Source: Acorus gramineus (Eukaryota > Streptophyta > Magnoliopsida > Acorales > Acoraceae). From it: a DNA stretch of 64,000 nt. Numbering within the stretch: position 1 is the first letter of the stretch; each line of letters opens with the position of its first letter. The stretch lies in contig CM060855.1 of assembly GCA_030737835.1 (NCBI GenBank), positions 7,851,786 to 7,915,785 of the forward strand, in the 5' to 3' direction. Shown piece after piece: positions 23,456 to 34,672 of this stretch. Made by a program: the position numbers and the translations under genes. A model generated the notes under the pieces. It saw only the letters and a list, made by a program, of their open reading frames with translations, was not told where the DNA came from and ran no database searches.

Positions 23456-26400
23456 CTAATTTTCTTCCACTTCAACCAATCTCCCGCAAACCCATTTCTT
23501 CTTTCTGACAGAAGGTGCAGAATTCCCAGCCTCACTTACTGTGGAAACCTCCATATTGCTACCATGTTTGACAGAACCATTCAGGTTTGATGTAGCCACT
23601 GGTGCTTCATTCAGCAGTTCTTTTGAAACAAGGCCATTGATTCTTTCTGTGGAGCTTTCGGAGTGTGCAATTGCAGGTGGAGACTCCCTACCATTCAGTA
23701 CATTCTGAAGCGTGTATCTATCGAAATTGAAATCTCCCATGTCATTTCTGTTCAATGAGGGACTATGTGTGCCATTGATTTGTTTGCCTGAAAATTTGAT
23801 GGGGTTTGCGACATCTAACTCCCCATTAACTTGATTTTCCAGTCTGTCTGATTCAAGATAAGTCCCTCTTCCACTGTCCCCTGACTTTATCTGTCCGTTT
23901 TCTATGATTTCAATCGACCGTGTTGCCTCAGCGATCAATTTTCTGGTCTCCAAAAGTGAAGCTAGGGCGAGAGGGCTCTTGAGTGCAGCCACCTCAAGAG
24001 CCTTTGCAGCCTTTTCAGCTTCAGCAATGAGCAGCCTGATAACAGCAATACCAAACAGTGCATAGTGAGGTAAAAAACTGACGTAAGATAGATATTGACA
24101 TCTTACAAAAGTTGCGGTACTAATTGCCTAGATTTTATCTAATCTTCTATCAATTTTTCTGATCCTTTCAGTTCTTTAATATCTCATCATCAAGTTTGAA
24201 ATATTGATTGTTTGAATATGTCCAAACAAGAAAATAACAAAACTTCTTTATTGAAATAACCCTAAAGAAAGCTTATGGATTTGAAAATTATGCTATCATT
24301 CGTGAGGGCACCAATGGACCTAAAATCCACATGAATAAATGTCAATGAAAAATCAATTTATGAGCAAGGAAAAATCAATGAAAATGTAAATCTGCATTAG
24401 TTAGTTAAGCAGGTGAACTTCAGTTTTATCGATTTCACATATAACCTTAGGTAAACAATCCTGTTACATATGGTATGGTAATAAAAAAAAATGAGCACAA
24501 TACCCACATATTTAAAGAAAGCAACAAACTTACTTGGCTCTTTCTGTAGCTGTTCTTTTTTTAGTTTCCACGGCTGCCCTCTGTGCCCTCATGTTCTTTA
24601 TCATCTCCAGCTTTGAATCTGCCAGAGAATCTTTATATGTTGGTGCAGAGTTTTTCTTTCTCTTCGAATTACCTTTCCTAGCATTTTTAGTCTCAGTTCT
24701 GATGATCTTATTTGGCACAGTGTCTTTCTTCTTCACTGGATTTATTTTCACAGATGGTGTCTCCCCAGCTGGCTTTCTCCTTTGTTTCCTTTCAACTCCA
24801 ACAGGCGTTCCATGATATTTGGACAGTGCAGAGCAGACCCTACCACGGTAGTCCTAAACCACAAAAATAAAGGTAACGTGTAGTGACTGCATAAAAATTA
24901 AAACATGTCTATTTAAGATATCAGCTTATGCTCTTACAGGATCTGCCCATTTGGCAGAAATGGCTTCTGAGATCTTCCTCCGTTGCTCAATGGATTTCGG
25001 TGCCCTTTTGCTGCTCTTTGGCCTTGGCGATGATTTTCTCTGTTCAATGCTTTCTATCCACTCCTTGTTGAGCTGTTCATCCAACATCTCATAAGAATTC
25101 CACTGCAGCTCATCTTCACCAGTGAAACCTCTCTTAGAAGCTTCAGCTAAAATATTCTGCCATTCAAAATAACATGTTTCCTGTAGCTTCAAACGCTCCC
25201 TGCGACGTTGCCAACCCTCCCGAACTCCTGCAGCAATTTTTACCCTTGTCTCATCACTGCATGATCACGCAAAAAAAAAAGTATTTTCATCCGGCACTAA
25301 AAATCCTTTAAAACAAACCATGAACTAGTATGGTTTGAACTTAATAGGAGTTTAGAAGGAATGCTTCTTGTCAAAGTTCTAGCATTCTAAAAAAATTTAA
25401 ACATCAAGATATTCTCTTACTGACTCAACTTGGATCTTAAATTGAATTTGACTCAGGGAATTTACAATGCCTAAACATATCACTATTGATAGACTTGTTT
25501 CAAACAAAAAAATTGGCTCCATTTAAATGGGGCAAATCAAGGCGTAAATATTATTTGGGACTGAAGTGTTAGTACCCTATTGATTAGACCTAGCTGTTTG
25601 TGCTACGTGGCTATGATTTCTTCACACAAGTTTTAATTGTTTGCTTCACATCTTAGATATCATAATAATATTATAGATCAGAAAACTTGGTTAATTAGGC
25701 AAAATATGGGTATTTGATAAACCTATTTCTGGATTATCCATCTGAAGCTAATTGAATATTATGGTACATCATGAAATATTTTTATTAACTAAACCAACAT
25801 TGCAGCTGGCATACTTTTCCCCAGAAACACAACAAACATACAATTATTAAACCAGAAATTTCAATGGATTGTTATGACCTCAAGATTAACTACCAATTTA
25901 ACTTCTAGATCTGCTTAATGTGACGCTGGAGTGTGAGGAAGTCTCACCTAAATGCATCATACAAGAACAAATGATAAAACATCTGCACCTACAGCATGGT
26001 CATTAAGAGACTCACAGAATATTTGGCATGTAGGACATACTCAACATTTGATATTTGAAACCATAAATGTACGAATCATGATTTCTGTGATGCAATATGA
26101 ATGGCCTAAGATAGTTGATGAAACCCAAGTTATTCACCAATAAGCTTTATCTGAGTGATTTTTAGTTATTTATTTATTTATTTGGTAAGTAAATTTGTAT
26201 ATATAGAAACTAGATTACAAAAAGTACAATAGTCAGATTTTGAGTACAACCTCTAAAGGAAAAGAACAAGTATACAATTACTAGAAAAGAGACTGTCAAA
26301 CTGACATTCCATCATTAGAGTTTTTGTGAGTCTGTACCAGCACAGTAGCTGGGATCTGAGAGATTATACTAATATTATTTGATCTGTGCATTTACTTTTT

Positions 26401-29082
26401 ATCATGCGCATCCAAAAATATGCTCCTTGAAAATGTGGAGAACATACCAAACAATATACAACTACAGTTAGAACCTGTCCGTGCATTTTGAAAACATATG
26501 TAATTTCTCACAAGCTTAAAAACAAGAAACAGTATAGGATAATGAATTAATTAGCAGAGATAAGAGAAAGGTGATGAAAAGTAAATGCAAATGCTCATTT
26601 ATAAAACATCATAAGCAAAGAAAGGGAATGGAACCCACGTCTGAGGATGTCCCAAGTTCACTAACTTCATTTTGACCTGCATATGATCATTGAAAAATAT
26701 GTAGGTTCAGTCTACATCACACAGTAGCTGCAAATGCCAATCAGCAATTTTACATTCTTGAACAATGTGACCAGTCAATTTTAGGCATTGAATCAATCTC
26801 CAATTACATAAGAACTATCAAACCATGTCACTTTGATACTTTCAACTATTGATATACAAGAAACATAGGATGACCAGCTCACAATAGCAGAGATTCATGG
26901 TTTGGTTGTAGGCACTATGAAACTTTGTCACTTTGATACTTTCAACTATTGAATACAAGAAACATAGGATGACCAGCTCAAAATAGCAGAGATTCATGGT
27001 TCGGTTGTTGTTCTTGTAGTCCTAAGAAGCTATCACAGAATCCAAAAATGATTTTAAGTGGATGCCGAATGCATTTAAAATATAAAAAATTCAACAATAT
27101 AGGAAAAACAACAACTTATGTCTTATACGGTACTTTTATCGAGGAAACCAGAAGAGTACCTCTACCATGGGCATCTATGTCAGCCATTGTGGAGATTTGT
27201 ATAGAAATCATGTTATTTACAAAGATTTGATGCAAGTAAAAAAATGAGAAATCATCTTACATGACATCACCTTGGGATCCTGCATTGCCAGTTTGGTTCG
27301 CTCTCGGATTCGTTGAAGGGTCTCTGCATATAAATTAAAACCATTTATTAGTGATGGAAATATGTTTACATGAATGCGTGAATGAAGAAAATAAGTGTAT
27401 GAGACCAATCTTTCCTCAGTTCCCCACCTGCACTGTGTTTTCTTCCCTTGTTCCAGGGAACATTTCCTTTATTTGCCTTGGATATCCTCATTCGCCTCAA
27501 CCTCTCCCTGTCATCCATTCCATGGGAGTCTTCACTTGAAGTGGTATGCAATGTTTGTGCATCAGAGTCGGAAACCAGCAGAATGTTGGGTTCGTGCATA
27601 GCTCGGTCTTCAATTTGAATAAAACTCTTTTGTTCAATGGTAGCAATAGCTCTAACAGGCTGCATTGTTTGCCTCTCAAGACACTTGGGGATGTAGTTTG
27701 TTTTTCTTTGTATAAAAATGGACTCTTTCCATGGGGCTGCCAAACTGTCATTTTTTCCAAATGCAAATTTAGATGGAGTCTTTCCATGAAAAAGGATATG
27801 AGCCCGTGGTGCACCTAAGTGATTGCAGAAGGAAGAATGCAATTCAGCAATGTCTGCCAAATTCAAAAAATAAAAATAAATGAGCTACGCTATCAAATAA
27901 ACACGTGTATAGCAATAGTTAGTATAGTGGACAGAAATTGAAGTTCATGCTGATTTTGTTCCCAAGAACGAACCGGAGTGTGACGAAGTCCTTATATACA
28001 GTACCAATTGCAACGTTTCAACCTTTCAGGATACTTAAACATCAAATAGACCCTGAGTATCAATTCTGATGCCTCGCTTTTACAATTTTTGTTCATTATT
28101 TTATGGAACCGATCAACCTAGTCACTCAGAGTGTTGAACATTTGTGTGTAATATGTAAAAGTGCACTTGTTCTAGGAATTGCTGGTATAATCAATCCTTG
28201 GCAGTGTTAGCATATGAAAGATATCTGATTTAAATAAGAATTAACTGACAGTGGTGAATTGAACCTTTCTTCTAGCAAATTTATGGTACTAGTCATTCAC
28301 TGTGATATTGTATAAGTGAGTACCAAGTTCTAATTTCCCCAATTTAAAGGTATTTTAACCAAACCACCTATTAACATATTGGTACAGTTACCCCTCCTTC
28401 ACTAAGGAGTAACGGGTTCGAGTTTTACCCCTCCTCACAGGAAAAAAAAAAAAAAAATCTAATTTCGTATAGCAATAAAGAAAGCTAAAAAAATCAATAT
28501 CTAAGTTACACAGAGTACCATCAATAAAAACTCAAATTGTTAGCACTCCAAAGACTTTTAAAGACATCAGTTTTGAAAAGAGAAAAAAAAATAAAAATAA
28601 AAAATAACAAGCTTTAAAACTTTGGACATTAAAATTAATCTCGGATACCAAAAGTATTTGAAAAACATAAACCCAAAGCTAAGCGGCTTCAAGATAAGCA
28701 CACAACAACATGATAACATCCACTTCAAGTCCTCAATTCAAAAAAAGAAAAAAATCCGCCATCGATTCACTTCAAAATACATATGGTTCTGCATAAAAAA
28801 AAATTGCAAACATGCAAAGTTCTAAGAGGAAATGAAAACCCAATCTGGGTCTCCAAAATAAATCCAACCCAATAAAGAATTAACTGTGAAAGCCAATTTA
28901 GAGAGAGACAGAGGGGTGTACCTAAAGAAGGCATGTGAGCTTATGTGGGCATGCAATGATTCGTGAATATAGAGAGAAGGATGGAATGACTTGTACACAG
29001 TTTTGTTGAGAGAAGGTGAAGGTGAAAGGGTAGCAGCAGAGCCACACAGAGACAAAGGCTTCCAAGATATGAGTATGACCAT
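23456..29082 (-). CDS. NUMOD3-motif protein, probably plastid-targeted
   Basis: NUMOD3 is a small DNA-binding motif named from homing endonucleases and also present in plant plastid proteins; biochemical role not inferable. Exons: 29082-28922, 27853-27428, 27323-27271, 26676-26639 (38 nt), 25256-24938, 24853-24534 and 24035-23456. All joins from 27853 onward keep frame. Exon 1 resembles a transit peptide: Ser/Leu-rich, few acidic residues. Motif copies: RISKANKGNVPWNKGRKHS followed by ETLQRIRERTKLAMQDPKV; KLVNLGHPQTDETRVKIAAG; and SIEQRRKISEAISAKWADPD. A basic Lys-rich segment and an Ala/Glu helix (LLIAEAEKAAKALEVAALKS) precede a tail ending KKKWVCGRLVEVEEN. The exon 1 donor (phase 2) does not fit the 27853 acceptor (needs phase 1), so a small exon between 28920 and 27860 is probably missed, or exon 1 is wrong. 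No nuclease catalytic motif seen. Confidence 0.8.
26820..27015. repeat. Intronic tandem duplication, period about 100 bp
   Basis: TCACTTTGATACTTTCAACT, then AAGAAACATAGGATGACCAG and AGCAGAGATTCATGGTT, occur twice, starting near 26828 and 26928. The copies differ by a few bases. Located in the intron between the 38-nt and 53-nt exons of the NUMOD3 gene. Confidence 0.85.
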
Positions 29083-29914
29083 AATAACATGTCGGACCCT
29101 TTTGCGTTCTCTCTGCTCACGATATTTCGACTGATATTTTCACTCCCTCTTACAGCCTCACGTCTTATTATTCACACAGAAGCACTGGAGATCTACTGTC
29201 TAGGGTCTTTTGAAAACTCATTTTAAAAATATAATTTTACATTAGAGTATCTCCAACCCACCTCTAGTAAATTTAGAGTATCTTTAAAAGTCTTCTTAAT
29301 ATTTTTTTATATTGTGGGAAAAAAAAAATCTCCCTATGATAAGTAAGGAATTTTTTTTTTTATCATTTTAAAAGCCTCCCCATTCTTACTTTATCTTCAT
29401 TTTAAATGATCTATTTACTCCAATTCATACTTATAAATCATAAAATCTAAAATCACTTTCTATAATTTTATCAAGTATTGACATGAAATAAATATCATTT
29501 TTAAAAAATAAAAAATAAATAAAATTATTAAAAATCATAAATAATTTATTTAAAACTCATATGGGTTAACCATCTCTACCACCAACGTAGAAATCATAAG
29601 CTTCAGAACAGTAGAGAAGACCCATTGAAAACATAACCACCATTAACAGCCTCACAAGTCTCTGAGACTCCAATTTTTTTTTAATGATGCAGAGAGAGAG
29701 AGAGAGAGAGAGACAGAGATGAAGAGATAGACAGATGAATATAATAGAAGATGGGGATTGAGATTTTTGAGGATCCAATAGTCTAAAAGAGGAAGGACTT
29801 TTGATTAATGAATGAAGTGAAAATCTTTTCTAATAAAAGGGACGGAGAGGCAGAGAGGAAGATGTGATCCTCTGCGGGGAGATAGTTACAAAAATGGGGA
29901 GAGAGAAACTTGTC

Positions 29915-30126
29915 TAAGGTTGAGTTTGGATATGAGATTGAAGCATTAAGATTCTTAAAAGCTATATTTTATTAGAGTTTTAATAGTAAGATTTTTTTTG
30001 TCTAAAAAAAAAAAATTATGGTTTGAAAAGCTAAACTATGAAAATATGTTTGGATCAGAGTTTTAGAATTTTTAGCTTTTCAAATGCAGAATATATCTAA
30101 ACTCGTATCCAAATAGACCCTAAAAC
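29915..30126. mobile_element. MITE-like element with GTTTGGATAYGAG ends
   Basis: The left end reads AAGGTTGAGTTTGGATATGAG and the right end, reverse complemented, TAGGGTCTATTTGGATACGAG. About 210 bp, AT-rich and non-coding; the interior is also partly self-complementary (AAAAGCTA / TAGCTTTT). Target duplication not clear. Confidence 0.55.
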
Positions 30127-30257
30127 AAAAAAAGTGTTTTGCTGAAGGGGCAATGTGATCATTTTATATTGTTGGTTTCCCTACAACGCTCCATTCCCTA
30201 CAAGGCAATGTGCTAATGTATGGAGCCTTGTAGGGGAAAAATATTGTATAGAGTCTT

Positions 30258-30908
30258 CTAAGGTCATCTCTAGCCCTTACTCAAACCTATACTCAAATTT
30301 CATTTAAAATTTGAGTAAAAACTTGATTTGATATGATGTGTCTCCAACCATCATTTTGTATTTTACTCAAATCTTTTAAAAAATTTATATCTTCTTCTAA
30401 TTATTTCCTATAAACATTTTCAAAGTCTTTTCCTAAACATTTTTACTACTTAATTTTTCTTCTCTTCAAGATATTTAAATTTAAAAATTATAATCATCTA
30501 ATTTTTTGAAAAATGTAAAAATAATCTGTTTTTTTTATTAGAGTAAAAATAAGAAGTTAAAAAGCCAAAATGAAAACTTAAGAAAGAAGACCGGGTTTCA
30601 ATAGATAATGAAAATTTTGAGGGATGGAAAAACATATAATATAATTAAACTAAATGTGAAGTTGAAGGGAAAAAAAAATGTCACATTGAAAGAAAATGTA
30701 GAGATAAAGGAAAAAAAAATGTTAAAAATTTGGGTAAAGATTTGAGTCTCCCTTGATTTGGGTAAAGATTTGAGTCTCCCTTAAAGATTTGAGTAAAAAC
30801 TTGATTTGGTATGGGTATTGGTAAATGGTTGGAGATGTTTTTGAGTGACTTTTATTCAGATTTAAATTTGAGTAAAGGTTTGGGTATAAGATTGGAGATG
30901 CTCTAAGG
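30258..30908. mobile_element. MITE-like element with CATCTC...ACTCAAAT ends
   Basis: The left end has TCATCTCTAGCCCTTACTCA and ACCTATACTCAAAT; the right end, reverse complemented, has GCATCTCCAATCTTATACCC and ACCTTTACTCAAAT, giving inverted repeats of about 40 bp. AT-rich interior of about 650 bp containing the 26-bp duplication. AGAGCATCTCCAA-type ends are common in plant MITEs. Confidence 0.6.
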
Positions 30909-30983
30909 AGTTTTTTTAATCCTTTTTTTTTCATTTTCAGCTCCTTAGGGAATGAGTCATGTAGGGGGGCTTTTGGAGGTGCT

Positions 30984-31535
30984 CTTAGAGCAACCCTACA
31001 TATTTGAAGGAAATTCATTTTTGGAGGGTGTTGTACTCCAACCATCACCCTCCATTTTTTTTATCATTTTTAAAATTATATAATGTTATATGAAAACTCA
31101 TTAATAAATATTATTATTATTAATATATAAAAAATTATATCAATGAAAAGATCTCATTAAGACCTTTAAAATGAGTTTAATATTAAATTGTTTTGGAATT
31201 ATTTTTTAATTAAATAAATAAAATAATTCTTGAATAATCAAACGAATGAGGATTTATTTAAAATTAATTATAAAATAATTTAATATTAGTTTCATTTTGA
31301 AGGTTTCGATGAAATCTTTCCAATTATCGTACTTTTATTAAAAATGGATTAACGGATCTAAATATACATTAGATTGAAGTGTATAAAGAAAAAAATGAAA
31401 AAGATGATTTGGAGGTGGCCTTCAAATATGGAGGGGTAAATTCAAATCTTCAAATTTCAAGGTAGATATGGAGTGCGGTTGGAGCACACCACCCTCCAAA
31501 TTTGGAGATACGGAATGTGATTGGAGTTGCTTTAA
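30984..31535. mobile_element. MITE-like element with TTARAGCAACYCYA ends
   Basis: The left end is TTAGAGCAACCCTACATATT; the right end, reverse complemented, is TTAAAGCAACTCCAATCACA. Inner parts also pair (GGAGGGTGTTGTACTCCAAC on the left, GGTTGGAGCACACCACCCTCC-type on the right). About 550 bp, no ORF. Confidence 0.55.
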
Positions 31536-32583
31536 AATAACTTAATAAAATTTAATTTTGAAACAATTTTTTTTTTTTTTTTTTTTTGTTAAAAATAAAA
31601 GTTTGTCTACAAAAATAAAAGCCAGTTTACAAGCGTTTCTAAACGGCCCCTTTAACTGTACATGTGGTGGATAAAATCTTAAATAAAAGTCAGTATACAG
31701 TGGAATTGCCATTTGAAAAATGATACTTTCAGCTCTGTGTATAAGCCTACATGTTTTAGTTTTTTTTTTTGAAAGATTAAAAAAATATTTATCTAGCAAA
31801 AAATGATACGTTCATGTCCAGTTGAAAATAACATATGTAGTTCTGGTATTTTGCGTGGTGAAAAGTAAAGCTCTCGAGGCAGGAATGAAATTAAAAGGTG
31901 TTCCTGGTATTTCCATATATAAAACATAGGATAATTAACTAATTAAGTAAGTTGATTGCATAAGAAGAAGTCGAATGAAGGTATATAGAAGTTATATATA
32001 CCAAATTTTTCTTTACCAGCTTACACAAATTTTATTTACAATTAAGCAGGATAAATATAATATCTGTTTCAATTTATGTTGGCGGTTCGTTCCTAAACAA
32101 ATCAGGTTTAGTCACAACAATTTCATCTACTTTCATATAAAGACGCACATATCCAATAGTAGAAGAGGAAACTCTACTTGACAGGAAAAAAAAAAATGGT
32201 TGAATAAAACGATACATCATGTCCTTACCTAAGCAATGGAGAGAATCCAAAATAGGTTAACTCACATTTTGATTTTTTTTTGGTGTTTAAAACATTTTAA
32301 TGTTCACGGTCATCGTGCTCGAAGAGTTGAATGTCCTTTGTCGTTCAAATTTAAAATTAACCCAAACAAACGGAGCAATTAAACAATACTTAGAATTTGA
32401 ATAGAAACTACTATGTAACAAAATTTCAAAGCAATTAATGTATAGAAAATTCAAATGCGTGAGGATCTGATAATGACTCCACTGCTATTTGAAGAGAAAA
32501 AAAGACACGCGTTTCAAGGACTACATCATGGACTCCCAAGTGGGGAACAAATTTCTCCAAGAAAATTCACACTACGGTATAAA

Positions 32584-32846
32584 TCACGGGATCGGGTTAG
32601 GTTCAACGGGCGTTGAACAATCTGATTGTCTAATGTATTCGTGACTGTTCAATCTTATAATTTTGAGATCACAAATTAATTGAATCTTAAAAATGAAGGT
32701 TTAGAATTTAATTGTATTCTAAGTTTAGTTTAGAAATCTTATAAATTATATCAATCACAATAAAATGAAAAGATCGGACAGTCATGAACGCGTTAGACAA
32801 TCAAATTGTCCAACAACTGTTCTACCTAACCCGATCTCGTGAATCA
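32584..32846. mobile_element. Foldback MITE with long inverted repeats
   Basis: Left arm TCACGGGATCGGGTTAGGTT, then TGATTGTCTAATG and GTGACTGTTCAATCTT. The right arm, reverse complemented, reads TCACGAGATCGGGTTAGGTA, TGATTGTCTAACG and ATGACTGTCCGATCTT. The arms pair for about 80 bases around a roughly 100-base AT-rich loop. No coding capacity; target duplication not obvious. Confidence 0.7.
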
Positions 32847-32929
32847 CACGGTCAATCTATTCAGACTTAACCACCCAATCATTCAGATGTGATTTGGGTG
32901 TGTTTTGAATGAAGAAATGGTATAATAAG

Positions 32930-33175
32930 CCCTATGTGTAGCCCCATTCATAGTTTTCATTGTGAATTTTTTTTTTAAAATATAATACGATATGATATAT
33001 CTATTAAAATACATACTATTATAAAAAAAAATATACACCGAAATATATAAGTATATCTTTTCTTTTTAAAAAATAAAAGATTTAATTTTTACATTAATAT
33101 ATTAACTATTAAAATTTGATTTTAAACTACATACGGAGTTATAAAATAGATCGAGTATATTAGTACGTCTTTTGA
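32930..33175. mobile_element. MITE, GATACACTCAGTCCG family, copy 2 (diverged)
   Basis: Contains TGTGTAGCCCCATTCAT at the left and CGGAGTTATAAAATAGATCG with AGTATATTAGTACG at the right, plus an AT-rich body with ATACACCGAAATATATAAGT. Resembles the copies at 15535 and 57654, but the ends are eroded. Confidence 0.35.
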
Positions 33176-33654
33176 GCTGAAGAGTAATAAAGAAAGACAA
33201 GAAAGGACCCGGCTGAAACCAGTAGTTCTTGTATGTAAACTATGTATCATCTCTAGTCGTCTCTCATTAAACAAACCCCGTGTTTCACGGCTTCACCACC
33301 CCCACCACAACAACTAACCAACCGTTACTCTCAATCACGAGCTTAGTAGATTCATAAACCTTAATTTATATACTTTTGTATATATATACCATAACCAGCT
33401 CAACCAAATAATAGTGCCCACAAAGCCAGAACCAGTCAAACCACCCGGCACGTAATCTTTCTCCCCCCCGCAAAACCTTAGCACCCACTATGCCACTCTC
33501 TCTCTCTCTCTCAAAAACGTGTCAAACAATTAACGTTGACCCAACCAAAAAACAATCAATAAGCGAACCCACCAAGGAAGCGCAAGAGAAACAACACTCT
33601 CTCTACTCTGACCCTTTGAAATTCCTCCCCTCCCAAAGCCGCCTCTCTCCCTCT

Positions 33655-33660
33655 TATATA
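33655..33660 (+). promoter_or_regulatory. TATA box of the ATL gene
   Basis: TATATA in CTCTTATATACC, about 83 bases upstream of the ATG at 33743, just behind (CT)n tracts common in plant leaders and promoters. Inference from position. Confidence 0.55.
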
Positions 33661-33742
33661 CCTCTCATGCATCAATTTTGATTTCCCAAACCCAATCTTC
33701 ATCTTCCATCAATACCCACCCAAAATTTTTTTTTTTTTAATC

Positions 33743-34672
33743 ATGTCTTCTTCATCTACGCCGTCGGATCGTCCACTGGACGCCGGAGGATCGACCGCCA
33801 TGAACGTGAGCACAGAAGTCATGGTCGGCGCGATAATCTTCCTCTTCGTCGTCGTCGTCTTCGTCTTCCTCCTTCACGTCTACGCCCGCGTCTTCTGGCG
33901 CCGCGGCTCCTCCGCTCAAGGCCGTCGGAGCCGCCGGAGGTTCGTGTTCGTCCCAGGCCAGGACCTGGCCTTCGCCCCGCGGCGTGGGCTCGACCCGACC
34001 CTGCTCAAATCCCTCCCCGTCACGGCCTTCCGCGCCGAAGACTTCAAGGACGGGCTCGAGTGCGCCGTCTGCCTCAGCGAGCTCTCCGAGGGAGAGAAGG
34101 CTCGGCTCCTCCCGAAGTGCAACCACGGATTCCACGTCGACTGCATCGACATGTGGTTCCAGTCCCACTCGACTTGCCCGCTCTGCAGAAGCCCTGTCGC
34201 GGAGGAATCGACGGCGCCTGCGCCGGAAAACCCATCACCGGACGCGGTTTCCGGGGATGGGTATTCGTCGGAGTCAGTGAATTTCCCGACGAATGTGTTG
34301 TTTTGGGGGACCCATGATGAGGTGGCCTCTGGAGCCGATTCTGTGGTGCAGAGCACTCGAGAGGAGACGATAAATGCGCCGTCTTTGGATTTGGGTTCAG
34401 GTTGTTCTTCTTCTTCTTCTGCTCATCCGGAATTGGTGATTGAGATACCGAGGCGTGATGGGTTTTCGTTCTCGTCGCCGAGGACGGCATCGCCGCTGCC
34501 TTCGAGTGGGTTCCCGTCAGAGGAGGGGAGGTCTCTGGCGACTGGGTTGAGGTCACTGAAGAGGTTCTTGACGAGAGAGAACAGGAGCTCCCCTTCAAGC
34601 GTCGCTTGCAGTCCGAGTGGGGGAGACATCGAGCAGGGCACTGTTGTTGCGAAATCTCCGATGGGTGTGTGA
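33743..34672 (+). CDS. ATL-type RING-H2 E3 ubiquitin ligase
   Basis: Membrane-anchored E3 that transfers ubiquitin from an E2 to substrates; ATL proteins often act in defence and stress responses. 309 aa, intronless as usual for ATLs. One transmembrane helix at about residues 28-50 (GAIIFLFVVVVFVFLLHVYA), a basic stretch (RRSRRRF, 61-67), the family GLD motif in RRGLDPTLLKSLPV (80-93), then a canonical RING-H2: C107, C110, C126, H128, H131, C134, C145, C148, with the conserved Trp138 (DMWFQSHSTCPLC). The C-terminal half is Ser-rich and low-complexity (SLDLGSGCSSSSSAHPEL) with LRSLKRFLTREN near the end. GC-rich against an AT-rich background, giving long antisense shadow frames. Start supported by the TATA box and A-rich leader. 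Confidence 0.95.
   Translation: MSSSSTPSDRPLDAGGSTAMNVSTEVMVGAIIFLFVVVVFVFLLHVYARVFWRRGSSAQGRRSRRRFVFVPGQDLAFAPRRGLDPTLLKSLPVTAFRAEDFKDGLECAVCLSELSEGEKARLLPKCNHGFHVDCIDMWFQSHSTCPLCRSPVAEESTAPAPENPSPDAVSGDGYSSESVNFPTNVLFWGTHDEVASGADSVVQSTREETINAPSLDLGSGCSSSSSAHPELVIEIPRRDGFSFSSPRTASPLPSSGFPSEEGRSLATGLRSLKRFLTRENRSSPSSVACSPSGGDIEQGTVVAKSPMGV

Larger units (their letters stand above)
29083..33650. other. Transposon-rich intergenic region between divergent genes
   Basis: Separates the 5' ends of the NUMOD3 (-) and ATL (+) genes. Holds at least four foldback/MITE-like elements listed separately, further fragments with CTCCAACC-type words near 29250, a (GA)n tract near 29690-29712, a 26-bp GGGTAAAGATTTGAGTCTCC duplication at 30732-30785, and poly(T) runs. 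No coding gene supported. Confidence 0.6.

Noticed and set aside
28380-28456. GGGTTCGAGTTTT followed by poly(A), SINE-like
   Set aside because: Too short and lacks the family body; may be a remnant but not supportable.
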